Shown here piece by piece: positions 47,284 to 57,925 of a stretch of DNA of 64,000 nucleotides (its first letter is position 1; each line of letters begins with the position of its first letter). The translations under genes were made by a program, and so were the position numbers. The DNA comes from Terriglobia bacterium (GTDB lineage Bacteria > Acidobacteriota > Terriglobia > Acidiferrales > UBA7541). The stretch is taken from contig JAIQEW010000018.1 of assembly GCA_020073605.1 (NCBI GenBank), positions 26,102-90,101 of the forward strand. Direction: 5' to 3'. The notes beneath the pieces are model-generated. The model ran no database searches. It was not told the DNA's origin and worked only from the letters and a program-made list of their open reading frames with translations.

Positions 47284-48171
47284 ATGAAGAAGATCCTGAT
47301 AGCAGCAATCGCGCTGGCCTGCATGACGGGCGGCAGCGCCGTAACGCTACGCGCGCAAGATCAAACCAACCCGCCACCCAAAGTGCTGTTAATCATTCGC
47401 GAGATGGTGAAAGTCGGCAAAGGCGCGGCGCACACCAAGAACGAGGCTGCCTTTGTCAGGGCCTTCGCTGCCGTCAAGGCTCCCGACCGCTATCTCGCCG
47501 TGACCACCATGACCGGGCCGAGTGAGGCATGGTTCTTCGAGGGTTTTGATTCCTACGCGGAGTGGGAGAAGACGAACCAGTACGATGACCAGCCGAAAGT
47601 AGGGGCAGCGGTCGGGCCGATCATGGAAAAGGACGCCGATTACATCACGGACGGAAACCAGACCGTGGCCACCTATAACGAGAAATGGAGCTACCGGCCG
47701 GGCATGAACGTCGCCGAGATGCGCTATTTCGAGGTGGAAACGATTCGGTTGCGCCCGGGGCACGACAAGGATTGGGAAGATCTCGTCGCGCTGTACAAGG
47801 CCACCGCCGAGAAGATCAAGCTGGACGAGCACGACATCTTCTTCGAGGCGCGCTACGGTGCTCCGGCCGGAACGGTCTACATTTTCACGCCGCGAAAGTC
47901 GCTGGCCGATCTGGACACCGCCATGGGCGCGGGAAAGGCATTCCAAGAAGCGCTCGGGCCGGACGGACAGAAGAAATGGGCGCAGCTCATCGAGGCGGCG
48001 ATCGCAAACGACAACACCACTCTAGTCCGTTTCAGTCCCGAAATGAGCTATCCGCTGGATGCCTGGGTCAAGGCCGATCCGGGCTTCTGGAAGCCGAAGG
48101 CCATGGCTGCCCCGAAGGCCCCGGCCGCTGCGGCGAAGAAGCCAGCCGAAGCGCCGGCGACAAAGAACTAG
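47284..48171 (+). CDS. Exported protein with two dimeric alpha-beta-barrel-like repeats
   Basis: A 295-aa exported protein. Signal peptide about 1-24 (cleavage near LRAQDQ). Two similar halves follow: VLLIIREMVKVGKGAAH, a helix, then AWFFEGFDSYAEWEK (about 34-95), and YFEVETIRLRPGHDKDW, a helix, then VYIFTPRKSLADLDT (about 145-215). Each is strand, loop with a V-x(2)-G or P-G, helix, and aromatic strand, like ABM/NIPSNAP-type ferredoxin-like folds. The tail is Ala/Lys/Pro-rich. AAGGAGAT precedes ATG 47284; a much longer upstream frame is rejected because it runs antisense through tRNA-Cys. Function unknown. Confidence 0.78.
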   Translation: MKKILIAAIALACMTGGSAVTLRAQDQTNPPPKVLLIIREMVKVGKGAAHTKNEAAFVRAFAAVKAPDRYLAVTTMTGPSEAWFFEGFDSYAEWEKTNQYDDQPKVGAAVGPIMEKDADYITDGNQTVATYNEKWSYRPGMNVAEMRYFEVETIRLRPGHDKDWEDLVALYKATAEKIKLDEHDIFFEARYGAPAGTVYIFTPRKSLADLDTAMGAGKAFQEALGPDGQKKWAQLIEAAIANDNTTLVRFSPEMSYPLDAWVKADPGFWKPKAMAAPKAPAAAAKKPAEAPATKN

Positions 48172-48316
48172 CGTTCACTGCTGCACGCCGAAACGCGAGG
48201 CGGAGAATTGTGCGCCGCCTCGCGGCGCGCCAGCGAGCTGACGTGCTTTGCCCGCGTTTGCGCGGGCGGCCACTTTCCGCTAAGATGAGAGTTGGACTCC
48301 CGGACAATCTGAGGGA

Positions 48317-49375
48317 ATGGCGGAAGAACAACACCGCAGTAGACTAGCCTTCGACGCAGACGACGAGTACCGTCCGGAACCACCCCCTCCACCCGAAATT
48401 CCTGCTTGGAAAGACGGCAGCATCCGCATTGGAATCCATACGTCCATCGCGGGAGACATCACCGGCGCGCTCGAAATCGCGCATGGGCTGGGTGCCAACG
48501 CGCTGCAAATTTTCTCGTCGAGCCCGCGGATGTGGGTGCGCGGGGTCTCGCGGATTTCCGAGGCTGACGCGGCTCGATTCCGGGCGCGGCGCGCGGAACT
48601 GGCCCTCGGCCCGCTCGTGGTGCACTGCAATTACCTGATCAACCTCGCCTCTCCGAGTCCCGTGCTGCGCACGCGGTCCATGCAGGCCTTCCATCAGGAA
48701 ATCGTGCGGGCCGCGGCGCTCGGTGCCGACTATCTCGTCTTGCATCCGGGAAGCGGGCAAGGGAGCGGAAGCGATTCGGCGGTGGCCGCCATTTCCCAGG
48801 CGCTGAAGCTGGCGGCACGCGGGCTGAAACTCGGCGAGCTGCGGATCCTGCTCGAAAACACAGCCGGGCAGGGAAGCGCGGTCGGCTCCCAATTCGAGGA
48901 ATTGAAGGCGATTCTGGATGCATGCCCTGATTTGCCGCTCGGCGTGTGCATCGACACGGCGCACACGTTTGCCGCCGGCTGGGATATCCGCACGAAGGAA
49001 GGGCTGGAAGGCGCGCTGGCGAATATCGACCGTACGGTCGGGCTTGTGCGCGTGGGTGTCGTCCACGTGAATGATTCGAAGGTGCCGCTTGGATCGCGAG
49101 TGGACCGGCACGAGCACATCGGGAAGGGCAAGATCGGGATGGAAGCCTTCGGGAGAATTCTGAATCATCCCCTGCTCGCGGCGTGCGCGTTCATTCTCGA
49201 GACGCCGATCGACAAGCCGGGAGACGACAAGCGGAACGTCGCTGCGCTGTGGAGGCTGACGGGGCGCGTGGTACGTGCCTCGGGACCCGGCATGAAGCCG
49301 CGGCGGAAAAAAGCAACGAAGGAGCGCGGGGTGCGCTCCAGCGGACGAAAGAAGAAAAGACCACGGGGGAAGTGA
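48317..49375 (+). CDS. nfo: Deoxyribonuclease IV (AP endonuclease) with basic tail
   Basis: A 352-aa class II AP endonuclease for base-excision repair, a trinuclear zinc TIM barrel. Motifs: [60 protein letters not shown] and [23 protein letters not shown] carry the metal ligands. It exceeds the usual ~285 aa by an acidic/proline N-terminal extension (about 1-33) and a strongly basic C-terminal tail ([12 protein letters not shown] onward, ending KKKRPRGK), likely a DNA-affinity tail. GAGGG precedes the start. The stop overlaps the GTG start of leuS by 4 nt. Confidence 0.94.
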   Translation: MAEEQHRSRLAFDADDEYRPEPPPPPEIPAWKDGSIRIGIHTSIAGDITGALEIAHGLGANALQIFSSSPRMWVRGVSRISEADAARFRARRAELALGPLVVHCNYLINLASPSPVLRTRSMQAFHQEIVRAAALGADYLVLHPGSGQGSGSDSAVAAISQALKLAARGLKLGELRILLENTAGQGSAVGSQFEELKAILDACPDLPLGVCIDTAHTFAAGWDIRTKEGLEGALANIDRTVGLVRVGVVHVNDSKVPLGSRVDRHEHIGKGKIGMEAFGRILNHPLLAACAFILETPIDKPGDDKRNVAALWRLTGRVVRASGPGMKPRRKKATKERGVRSSGRKKKRPRGK

Positions 49376-51882
49376 ACTTGGCCGATTACGACTCGCAGCG
49401 AATCGAAGCGAAGTGGCAGAAGATCTGGGAAGAGCAGGGAGCGTTCCGCGCCGACGATGGGGACGCGGCGCGGCCGAAATACTACCTGCTCGAGATGCTG
49501 CCGTATCCTTCCGGCACGCTGCACATGGGCCACATGCGGAACTATACGATCGGCGACGCGGTGGCGCGGTACAAGTGGATGTGCGGCTACAATGTGCTGC
49601 ATCCGATGGGCTGGGACGCCTTCGGCCTGCCGGCGGAAAACGCGGCCATCAAGAACGGCACGCACCCTCGGGATTGGACGAACGCCAACATCGTGGAGTT
49701 CCGGCGCGTGCTGCGGCGCTTCGGGTTCAGCTACGACTGGCGGCGGGAGATATCCACCTGCGACCCGGAATACTACCGCTGGAATCAGTGGTTTTTCCTG
49801 CGCATGCTCGAGAAGGGAATCGCATTCCGCAAGAAGAGCAAGGTGAACTGGTGCCCGGAATGCGCCACCGTGCTCGCGAACGAACAGGTGATCGACGGAT
49901 TCTGCTGGCGGCACGAGACCACGCAGGTCGAGCAGAAGGAACTCGATCAGTGGTTCTTGCGCATCACGCAATACTCCGACGAACTACTCGAAGACATGTC
50001 GCAGCTCGCCGACGGCTGGCCCGAGCGCGTGCTTGTGATGCAGCGCAACTGGATCGGGAAGTCGCGCGGCGCGCGCGTCCGCTTCGACGTCGCGGGGATG
50101 AAGGACCGCAGCCTCGAAGTCTTCACCACGCGCGTGGATACGATCTACGGAGCGTCCGCGATCGTCGTGGCGGCGGGGCATCCCCACGTGGCGGCGCTGC
50201 TCGAAGGAGTGCCGGGACGCGCGGCCATGGAAGCGCAGCTCAAGGCCATGCGCCAGAAAAGCATGCGCGCGGCGGACATCGCCACCGCCGAGAAGGAAGG
50301 ATTCTTCACGGGGCGATTCGCCGTGAACCCGTTTTCCGGTGCGCAGGTGCCGATCTGGGTGGCGAACTTTGTCCTCGCCGAGTACGGCACGGGCGCGGTG
50401 ATGTGCGTGCCGGCGCACGACCAGCGCGACTTTGAGTTCGCGGATAAGTACGGCCTGCCGGTGAAAATTGTCGTGCAGCCGGCGCAGGGTGCGCCGCTGC
50501 GCGCCGATCGCATGAACGAGGCGTACACCGAACACGGTCGCCTCGTGGAATCGGGACCGTACACCGGACTGACCTCGGACGCGGCAATCGAAAAGATGGC
50601 CGCGGACGCCAAGTCGAAAAGTTTTGGCGAAGCGGAGACGACCTATCGCCTGAAGGATTGGGGCATCTCGCGGCAGCGCTACTGGGGCACGCCGATGCCG
50701 GTGATTTACTGCGAGAAGGACGGCATCGTTCCCGTGCCGGACGACCAATTGCCCGTGCGGCTGCCGGAAAAAGTGGCGCTCACGGGGCAAGGGCAGTCAC
50801 CGCTTGCGAGCGTGCCGGAATTCGTCAACACGAAGTGTCCCAAGTGTGGAGGGGCCGCGCGGCGTGAGACGGACACGATGGACACGTTCGTCGATTCCTC
50901 CTGGTACTTCTACCGCTATACCGACCCGCAAAACGACAAGGCGCCTTACGATAAGGCAAAAGTCGGCTACTGGTTTCCGATCGACCAGTATGTCGGGGGC
51001 ATCACGCACGCGATCCTGCACCTGCTCTATTCGAGGTTCTTCTGCAAGGTGATGCGCGATCTCGGTCTGGTGAAGCACGACGAGCCGATTGCGCGGCTCT
51101 TCACGCAGGGCATGGTGCAAAAGGGCGGAGTGGCGATGTCGAAGTCGCGCGGCAACGTGGTCGGCGCGATTGAGATGGCCGACAAGTACGGCTGCGACAC
51201 CGGCCGGATGTACACGCTCTTTGCAGCTCCGCCGGAAAAAGATCTCGAATGGAGCGAGCAGGGAATCGAGGGGTCGGCGCGCTTCTTGAACAGGGTTTAC
51301 CGGCTGGTGGAAAAGCACGCGGAGAGGCTCCGCGGAATCCCAATCGATTGGAACGCGCGAACGGACTTTGCGCAGGCGACGGCGAAGGAAAAGACGCTGG
51401 TCCGCAAGGCGCACCAGACGCTCAAGCGCGTGACCAACGATTTCGAGGTGCGCTGGCACTTCAATACCTCGATCGCGCTGCTCATGGAGCTGGTCAACGA
51501 GCTGCACGCGCAGGAGCCCCTCGATCAGGAAGTCTCACCGGTAGTCCTGAAGCGTGTTTTGACTATCATGGTGCTGATGCTTTCGCCGATGACCCCGCAC
51601 ATCGCCGAAGAAATGTGGGAGATACTCGGGAATTCGGGCACAATCTCCCGGGCGAAATGGCCGGCGTACCGCGAGGACCTGACGCGCGAGGAACAAGTCG
51701 AGGTGATCATCCAGATCAACGGTCGCCTGCGCGGCAAGATTCTCGTCGACGACGGTCTGGGCGAGGACGAAACGAAAGAGCGCGCGCTTGGCGATGCCCG
51801 GATTGCTCCGCTCGTGTCCGGCAAGGAGATCGTGAAGACGGTGGTGGTGCCGAAAAAACTCGTGAATATCGTGCTCAGGTAA
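49372..51882 (+). CDS. leuS: Leucyl-tRNA synthetase
   Basis: An 836-aa class Ia synthetase. HIGH-type motif [18 protein letters not shown] near the N-terminus, the zinc/CP1 editing insertion ([12 protein letters not shown] with the conserved T-rich loop; [24 protein letters not shown]), [10 protein letters not shown], and KMSKS-type VAMSKSRGN before the anticodon domain. The GTG at 49372 overlaps the nfo stop (GTGA) and has GGGGGA upstream; TTG 49378 is an alternative. The frame is open upstream through nfo, but that is only overlap. Confidence 0.97.
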   Translation: MNLADYDSQRIEAKWQKIWEEQGAFRADDGDAARPKYYLLEMLPYPSGTLHMGHMRNYTIGDAVARYKWMCGYNVLHPMGWDAFGLPAENAAIKNGTHPRDWTNANIVEFRRVLRRFGFSYDWRREISTCDPEYYRWNQWFFLRMLEKGIAFRKKSKVNWCPECATVLANEQVIDGFCWRHETTQVEQKELDQWFLRITQYSDELLEDMSQLADGWPERVLVMQRNWIGKSRGARVRFDVAGMKDRSLEVFTTRVDTIYGASAIVVAAGHPHVAALLEGVPGRAAMEAQLKAMRQKSMRAADIATAEKEGFFTGRFAVNPFSGAQVPIWVANFVLAEYGTGAVMCVPAHDQRDFEFADKYGLPVKIVVQPAQGAPLRADRMNEAYTEHGRLVESGPYTGLTSDAAIEKMAADAKSKSFGEAETTYRLKDWGISRQRYWGTPMPVIYCEKDGIVPVPDDQLPVRLPEKVALTGQGQSPLASVPEFVNTKCPKCGGAARRETDTMDTFVDSSWYFYRYTDPQNDKAPYDKAKVGYWFPIDQYVGGITHAILHLLYSRFFCKVMRDLGLVKHDEPIARLFTQGMVQKGGVAMSKSRGNVVGAIEMADKYGCDTGRMYTLFAAPPEKDLEWSEQGIEGSARFLNRVYRLVEKHAERLRGIPIDWNARTDFAQATAKEKTLVRKAHQTLKRVTNDFEVRWHFNTSIALLMELVNELHAQEPLDQEVSPVVLKRVLTIMVLMLSPMTPHIAEEMWEILGNSGTISRAKWPAYREDLTREEQVEVIIQINGRLRGKILVDDGLGEDETKERALGDARIAPLVSGKEIVKTVVVPKKLVNIVLR

Positions 51883-51994
51883 CGAGCGGCTTTTCGGATG
51901 GGGAAATGAACGGCGTACGCTCGACAGGGCACGCGGCTTCGAGACGGCCGGCTAAAAAGAAACAGTAACCAGCGGAACCAGCGGCGGGGAGATA

Positions 51995-53602
51995 ATGACG
52001 GCAAATAGTGGAGCAGCGGCGCAGAAAGAGCCCGGAGGAATGGTGAGCACGAAACGCGGCATCGTGGTCCTGGATTTTGGCGGGCAGTACACCCAGCTGA
52101 TCGCGCGCCGGATCCGGGAGCAGCAGGTGTTTTCGGCGATCCTTCCGTGCACGGCCTCGGTCGAGGAGATTCGCTCGCAGGAACCGGTCGGGATCGTGCT
52201 GTCGGGCGGCCCGAGTTCCGTGTACGACAAGGACGCGCCGGTCTGCGACCCGAAAGTCCTGGAGCTGGGAGTGCCGTTGCTCGGAATCTGCTACGGCATG
52301 CAGTGGCTGACGCACTCGCTGGGCGGAAAAGTGGAGCGCGCCGAGCGGCGGGAGTACGGTCCCGCCAAACTCGAGATCGAACGCGAGTCCAAACTTTTCT
52401 CGGGTCTGCCCGGGGAACTAAAGATCTGGAACAGCCACGGGGACCACGTCGTCGGATTGCCGGCGGGCTTTCACGTAACGGGGCGCACGGATAACGCAGT
52501 TGCTGCGGTCGAGAATCCCGGCAAGAAATTCTACGGGGTGGAATTCCATCCGGAAGTGAATCACACCGATCGCGGCAAGGAAATCCTTCAGAATTTCGTG
52601 TTCGGCATTTGCGGCGCGAAGCAGAACTGGAACCGCGCGGGGTTCATTGCCGAGACGGTTGCGTCGATTCGCAAGCAGGCCGAGGGCGCGCGCGCCATTT
52701 GCGCCCTGAGTGGAGGAGTGGACTCCACGGTAGCCGCAGCGCTGGTCCATCGAGCGATCGGCGACCGGCTGACAAACGTGTTCGTCGATACGGGGCTGCT
52801 GCGATGGAACGAGTTTCCCGACACGCTCGACATGCTGCGCGCGCGCCTGGGATTGAACGTGATCGGCGTGGATGCGTCGGAACGCTTTCTCGAGAAATTG
52901 AAGGGCGTGGTCGATCCCGAGCAGAAGCGGAAGATCATCGGCAGCGAATTTATCGCCGTGTTCGCAGAGGAAGGGCGCAAGCTCCTTGCCGGATCTCAGG
53001 CGGGTTTGCCCGTGAAGTTTCTGGTGCAGGGAACTCTGTATCCCGACGTGATCGAATCCGTCTCGGTGAAGGGGCCTTCTGCCGTCATCAAGTCGCACCA
53101 CAATGTGGGTGGGTTGCCGAAGGACATGCCGTTCGCGCTGATCGAGCCGCTGCGCGATCTCTTCAAGGACGAAGTACGGCAGATCGGACGAGAGCTGGGC
53201 TTGCCGGACGAAGTATTGGTCAAGCACCCTTTCCCAGGCCCGGGCCTCGCCGTCCGGATCGTTGGAGAAGTTACGCCCGAAAGGCTGGAAACGCTGCGCG
53301 GAGCCGACGCGGTGGTCGTGGAAGAGATCCGGCGGGCGGGACTTTACGAGAAGGTGTGGCAGGCGTTTGCCGTGCTGCTGCCGATTCGCAGTGTCGGCGT
53401 GATGGGAGATGGCCGGACGTATGCGGACACGATTGCGGTGCGCGTCGTCGATTCGCTCGATGCCATGACGGCGGATTGGTCGCGCCTGCCCTTGGAAGTG
53501 CTCGAAAAAATCTCGGTGCGGATTGTGAACGAGGTTCCCGGCGTGAACCGGGTTGTCTACGACATCAGCTCGAAGCCGCCCAGCACGATAGAATGGGAAT
53601 AA
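51995..53602 (+). CDS. guaA: GMP synthase (glutamine-hydrolysing)
   Basis: A 535-aa enzyme that aminates XMP to GMP. The class I glutaminase domain has [17 protein letters not shown], catalytic Cys in GICYGMQW, and His/Glu in EFHPEVNHT. The ATP-pyrophosphatase domain has [11 protein letters not shown], and the dimerisation domain has [18 protein letters not shown] and [21 protein letters not shown] with the terminal TIEWE. ATG 51995 has GGGGAGAT upstream. A second possible start lies at codons 16-17 near GGAGGA, just before the conserved region; the first 15 residues are not conserved in the family. Confidence 0.97.
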   Translation: MTANSGAAAQKEPGGMVSTKRGIVVLDFGGQYTQLIARRIREQQVFSAILPCTASVEEIRSQEPVGIVLSGGPSSVYDKDAPVCDPKVLELGVPLLGICYGMQWLTHSLGGKVERAERREYGPAKLEIERESKLFSGLPGELKIWNSHGDHVVGLPAGFHVTGRTDNAVAAVENPGKKFYGVEFHPEVNHTDRGKEILQNFVFGICGAKQNWNRAGFIAETVASIRKQAEGARAICALSGGVDSTVAAALVHRAIGDRLTNVFVDTGLLRWNEFPDTLDMLRARLGLNVIGVDASERFLEKLKGVVDPEQKRKIIGSEFIAVFAEEGRKLLAGSQAGLPVKFLVQGTLYPDVIESVSVKGPSAVIKSHHNVGGLPKDMPFALIEPLRDLFKDEVRQIGRELGLPDEVLVKHPFPGPGLAVRIVGEVTPERLETLRGADAVVVEEIRRAGLYEKVWQAFAVLLPIRSVGVMGDGRTYADTIAVRVVDSLDAMTADWSRLPLEVLEKISVRIVNEVPGVNRVVYDISSKPPSTIEWE

Positions 53603-53719
53603 GGGCGGAGTCCTTCGAGTGAAAGAAGAGACCGCGACGTGCAGAGACACAATATCTGTGCCGCCAGCTGCCTGGTAACAGGGGACCGTGCCGCGGAAAG
53701 TGACTGCCGAAGGGACGCC

Positions 53720-54091
53720 CTAGCGGTTGGCCATCTTCTGGGCCATGTACAGCAAGAGCCGGCGGTCGCCCTCTTCGATGCGGCCGAGGAGCCGGCGAAA
53801 ACGGCCCAGATAACGCGCGTCCTTACCGGTGCTGCCCCAGGCGATATCGTCCGCGCTCTTCCGCTTCGGAAGATTGGGGAGCACGGGCGGTTCTTCGCCG
53901 TCGTAGAAGAGCTGGTAGAGCGGCACTTCCATGGCCCGCGCCAGCTTCTCGAGAGTCTCGATCGCCGGAACAGTGTGGCCGTTCTCGACGCGCGAGATGT
54001 AGCAACGAAGCAGCCCAGTGCGCTTCTCAACATCACCCTGAGAGAGTTTCTTTGTTTCACGTAGAAGTCGAATGCGGTCGCCGATTATCAT
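53720..54091 (-). CDS. XRE-family transcriptional regulator
   Basis: A 123-aa protein with an N-terminal helix-turn-helix of the lambda Cro/C1 type (IGDRIRLLRETKKLSQGDVEKRTGLLRCYISRVENGHTVP, residues 3-42) and a short C-terminal helical part (RFRRLLGRIEEGDRRLLLYMAQKM). ATG 54091 starts the conserved domain; the upstream extension looks like translated leader. It diverges, 78 nt apart, from the ECF sigma operon, so it may bind that shared region. Its ligand is unknown. Confidence 0.85.
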   Translation of the reverse strand: MIIGDRIRLLRETKKLSQGDVEKRTGLLRCYISRVENGHTVPAIETLEKLARAMEVPLYQLFYDGEEPPVLPNLPKRKSADDIAWGSTGKDARYLGRFRRLLGRIEEGDRRLLLYMAQKMANR

Positions 54092-54169
54092 GGCGGGTAT
54101 TGTCACATGGACTAGTGGCCGCTGCAAGAAAAAATTGAGCGCATCAAGAATCTTTTTCTGCGTAACCGA

Positions 54170-54859
54170 ATGCGAATGAGCGACGTCCCAAAGAGTATGG
54201 CAGCCAGCGCCCCGGCGCTCGCTTTCCCCATCGACCGCAGGGGAAAGAAGGAAGAAGACCGGGAACTGGTCCGCCTGGCCCAGGCCGGGACGGAGGCGGC
54301 GTTCGAGGACCTTGTGCGGCGCCACCAGCAGCGCGTGTTTGCGCTCGTGGGTGGCATCCTGAGGCGTCCGGAGGACGTGGAGGACGTCGCGCAGCAAGTT
54401 TTCTTGAAAGCGTACCTTGGGCTCAAGAGATTCGACCAGCGCGCGGCATTCTCGACCTGGCTATACAAGATCGCGGTCAACGAGTGCTGGGATTACTTGA
54501 GGAAGAAGAAGGTGCGGCCTCTGGTGTACGAGGCGGATTTGTCCGAGGAGCAGGTGTCGCGGCTGGACGGGATTGTATCGGCCGACCGTCCGCCGGAGGG
54601 CCCGAGCGACCGCGCTGAAACGCGGGAAGTTCTCGATCGGCTGCTCTCCGCGCTCCCGGAGCAGGACCGGCAACTACTGGTGTTGAAGGAAATGGAAGGG
54701 TTTTCGGTGCAGGAACTGGCGGAGATTCTCAGTCTGAACGTGAATACCGTTAAGGTGCGATTGTTCCGCGCGCGGGGCCGGGTGATGGATATCTACCGGC
54801 GCCGGGGCGGAGCCGGCGCGAAGGCGGGCGCCGCATCGCCCTCGCGCGGGAAGGAGTAA
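54170..54859 (+). CDS. ECF RNA polymerase sigma factor (RpoE-like)
   Basis: A 229-aa group 4 sigma factor. Region 2 (LVRLAQAGTEAAFEDLVRRHQQRVFALVGGILRRPEDVEDVAQQVFLKAY, about 34-83; FSTWLYKIAVNECWDYLRK, 94-112) binds the -10. Region 4 (LSALPEQDRQLLVLKEMEGFSVQELAEILSLNVNTVKVRLFRARGRV, about 160-206) binds the -35. It is followed 5 nt later by a zinc-type anti-sigma gene. No Shine-Dalgarno is visible at either possible start (ATG 54170, ATG 54176). It probably controls an envelope response. Confidence 0.94.
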   Translation: MRMSDVPKSMAASAPALAFPIDRRGKKEEDRELVRLAQAGTEAAFEDLVRRHQQRVFALVGGILRRPEDVEDVAQQVFLKAYLGLKRFDQRAAFSTWLYKIAVNECWDYLRKKKVRPLVYEADLSEEQVSRLDGIVSADRPPEGPSDRAETREVLDRLLSALPEQDRQLLVLKEMEGFSVQELAEILSLNVNTVKVRLFRARGRVMDIYRRRGGAGAKAGAASPSRGKE

Positions 54860-54864
54860 AAGTC

Positions 54865-55371
54865 ATGGCAACAGACGCGGAGTTCAAAAGTGCAGCATGC
54901 GCGAAGTATGAACCGCTGCTGGAGGACTATCTCAGCGGGGAGCTGAATATCGCGGACGCGAAGAGCGCTGCGGAACACTGGAAGAGCTGCGCGGGTTGCC
55001 GCGAAGCGCTTGAGGCGGCCGCCGCGAGCACGCGCTTGCTCAGAGCCGCGGCCCCGTCGCCCGAGCCCAGCCCCGCATTTGCACGCACCGTGATGGCGCG
55101 GATTCGCGCAGCCCAGGAGCAGGCCGCCGACCGGGCAGGCTTCTGGCAGCCCTTCGTGTCGGTCGGATGGAGGTTCGCTGCGACGGCGGCGCTGGCCTTG
55201 GTGGCGATGCTCACGTACGACGCGGGCTGGGGCAACCGTTCGCAACCGAACATCGCGGAGGTGCGTCCTACCGTTGTGCACGACATTTTCTCTCCCGAGC
55301 CGGCTGGCGCGCCCGCCAGCGCGGATGAAGGCCTGCTGATGGTGGCGGAGACAACCCATGGAAGCAACTAA
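54865..55371 (+). CDS. Zinc-finger (ZAS-type) membrane anti-sigma factor
   Basis: A 168-aa protein. The N-terminal cytoplasmic part has HxxxCxxC (EHWKSCAGC, about residues 37-45), the zinc-binding anti-sigma motif. One transmembrane helix (about 110-127, RFAATAALALVAMLTY) leads to a short periplasmic tail. It should hold the preceding sigma factor inactive until a signal arrives. AAGGAG lies before the ATG; its end overlaps the next gene by 14 nt. Confidence 0.88.
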   Translation: MATDAEFKSAACAKYEPLLEDYLSGELNIADAKSAAEHWKSCAGCREALEAAAASTRLLRAAAPSPEPSPAFARTVMARIRAAQEQAADRAGFWQPFVSVGWRFAATAALALVAMLTYDAGWGNRSQPNIAEVRPTVVHDIFSPEPAGAPASADEGLLMVAETTHGSN

Positions 55372-55762
55372 GAAGGGCCGCCGCGAGGCGGCAGTGCTCT
55401 TTTTCCTGGTTTTCCTGCTGGGCGGCGTGTTCGGAGGAGTGGGTAACCACCTCTGGGGCGCGCGTGTGTGGGGCGAGAAGCCCGCGGCGCCGCCTGCGAA
55501 GGTGACGCGGCAGCAGATCGTCGTCGAGTCGACGCGCGAGCTGCAACTGACGCCCGATCAGGCGAAGCAGCTCGCCACGATTCTCGAAAATACGCATAAC
55601 CGCTGGCAGGCGCTCTACGCTCCTCTCGACGCGCAAAAGGAGCAGATCCGCCAGGAAGGCCGCGCTCAGGTTCGCGCCATGCTGAATCAGGAGCAGTTGG
55701 CGAAGTTCGATCAGAACATCAAGCAATACGACGAACAGCGGAAGAAAGACGCCGGGCACTAG
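55358..55762 (+). CDS. CpxP/heavy-metal-sensor-like membrane-anchored protein
   Basis: A 134-aa protein with one N-terminal transmembrane segment (about 12-30, VLFFLVFLLGGVFGGVGN) and a helical periplasmic domain with ELQLTPDQAKQLATILENTHNRW and AQVRAMLNQEQLAKFDQNIKQYDEQRKK. This LTPxQ... and LNxEQxxKF pattern is that of the Spy/CpxP/metal-sensor (LTXXQ) superfamily. It overlaps the anti-sigma gene, so it is likely a third component of the sigma circuit, perhaps sensing misfolded protein or metal. Confidence 0.8.
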   Translation: MEATKKGRREAAVLFFLVFLLGGVFGGVGNHLWGARVWGEKPAAPPAKVTRQQIVVESTRELQLTPDQAKQLATILENTHNRWQALYAPLDAQKEQIRQEGRAQVRAMLNQEQLAKFDQNIKQYDEQRKKDAGH

Positions 55763-55869
55763 CGGAGGCCCGAACACGCCGCGTGCGACGTGCGCGAATC
55801 CGGTTGCGGCCACTCGCTTGACTGGCGCCTTAAGATTCCCGTAAGGGCGCTCGCGCCCTGCTGAACCCC

Positions 55870-56742
<873 letters not shown>

Positions 56743-56840
56743 CAATACGTTCGCCCCGTCCCCGATATCTCACTCGGCCTTTACTATGCACGGGAGTGCA
56801 GAAAGCTTTAGGTTGTGTGCCGAAAGTGTTTGACGAATCG

Positions 56841-57323
56841 TCAGAACGGAATGTCTTCGTCGGAGATTTCTGGGGCGGGCGCGGACGCTTCGTCGGGCCC
56901 GGGCCCCGCGGCATCGAAATCGGCATCGGCCGAGCGGCCGTGCCCCATTCCGGAGCCCGCCCCGGCACCTGCGCCGGCAGCGGCGCCTTCCGCGCGGGAT
57001 GTGAGCATGCGCATTTCGTTGCCCACAATTTCGGTTGTCGTGCGTTTCTGGCCGTCGCGCTTGTCTTCCCACTCGCGCGTCTGTATCCGCCCTTCGATGA
57101 AAACGAGATGGCCCTTCTTCAGATACTGTTGGGCGATCTCAGCGAGCTTGCCCCATAGCACGATCCGGTGCCATTCGGTGCGCTTCTGGCGTTCGCCGGA
57201 ACGGTCCTTGTAGGTTGAATCGGTGGCAATGGAAAAGTTGCAGACGGCCTGGCCGCCTGACGTGTAGCGCGTCTCGGGATCGCGTCCGAGCCGCCCAACC
57301 AGGATAGCTTTGTTGACTGACAT
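56841..57323 (-). CDS. ssb: Single-stranded DNA-binding protein
   Basis: A 160-aa SSB. The OB fold ([35 protein letters not shown], then [37 protein letters not shown]) occupies about 1-108. A Gly/Ala-rich flexible linker leads to the acidic tip SDEDIPF, which recruits repair and replication partners including RecO. No Shine-Dalgarno; the -10 is just upstream (see promoter). Confidence 0.96.
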   Translation of the reverse strand: MSVNKAILVGRLGRDPETRYTSGGQAVCNFSIATDSTYKDRSGERQKRTEWHRIVLWGKLAEIAQQYLKKGHLVFIEGRIQTREWEDKRDGQKRTTTEIVGNEMRMLTSRAEGAAAGAGAGAGSGMGHGRSADADFDAAGPGPDEASAPAPEISDEDIPF

Positions 57324-57330
57324 GCGCGGG

Positions 57331-57336
57331 AGTATA
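57331..57336 (-). promoter_or_regulatory. ssb -10 element placed for a leaderless transcript
   Basis: TATACT on the minus strand (57336-57331) is followed by seven bases and the A of the ssb ATG (57323), which is the position where transcription would start. There is no ribosome-binding site between. The -35 is not clear. Confidence 0.45.
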
Positions 57337-57429
57337 ACGCAAAAGGCGAGGCTGGCGGCTGGAAATTAGAAGGCCGGACAACACGGTTAGGCCCCGGGCG
57401 CTGTGCAAGGCGAATCCGGAGGGGGAATC

Positions 57430-57438
57430 TGCTAGAAT
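57430..57438 (+). promoter_or_regulatory. Extended -10 promoter of the DUF6526 gene
   Basis: TGC-TAGAAT (hexamer 57433-57438), predicted start near 57445, leader about 34 nt with GGAG before ATG 57479. Confidence 0.4.
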
Positions 57439-57478
57439 CCGCGCACGGTATTCAAATCCTTCCGTCGGAGCGGCGAAT

Positions 57479-57916
57479 ATGGCACAGAAGACGCAGAATT
57501 TCGAGAATCACGCTAAGTTTGTCCCGGCATTTCACTTCATCGCGGCGCCCATTTTTCTTATCAACGTCGGGTGGTCGATTTACCGCGTGGTGCACGCCTT
57601 TTCCGCCGAATCCGTGATCGCGCTATTGGTGGCGATCGCGCTGTTCGTGCTCGCGTTTGCCGTGCGCATTTTTGCGCTCACGGTCCAGGACCGCGTCATC
57701 CGGCTCGAGATGCGGCTGCGATTGCAGCAGCTGTTGCCCGCCGACCTGCAGTCGCGCATCCCGGAATTCGAGGTCGGACAGTTGGTCGCGCTACGGTTCG
57801 CGAGCGACGCGGAGTTGCCGGAATTGGCGCGCAAGGTTTTGCAGGATAAGCTCACCGACCGCAAGGTCATCAAGAAGATGGTTCGCGATTGGCAGGCGGA
57901 CTTTCTACGGGCTTAG
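57479..57916 (+). CDS. DUF6526 family membrane protein
   Basis: A 145-aa protein that opens MAQKTQNFENHAKFVPAFHF, the family signature, with two transmembrane segments (about 19-37 and 43-63) and a soluble, helical C-terminus (RLEMRLRLQQLLPADLQSRI, LQDKLTDRKVIKKMVRDW). Function unknown; the family is common in Acidobacteria and Bacteroidetes. It is monocistronic and converges on cpoB with a 9-nt gap. Confidence 0.85.
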   Translation: MAQKTQNFENHAKFVPAFHFIAAPIFLINVGWSIYRVVHAFSAESVIALLVAIALFVLAFAVRIFALTVQDRVIRLEMRLRLQQLLPADLQSRIPEFEVGQLVALRFASDAELPELARKVLQDKLTDRKVIKKMVRDWQADFLRA

Positions 57917-57925
57917 GACGGGCGG

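Noticed and set aside
52418..53650. A 410-codon minus-strand open frame opposite guaA
   Set aside because: Fully antisense to guaA with no recognisable domain.
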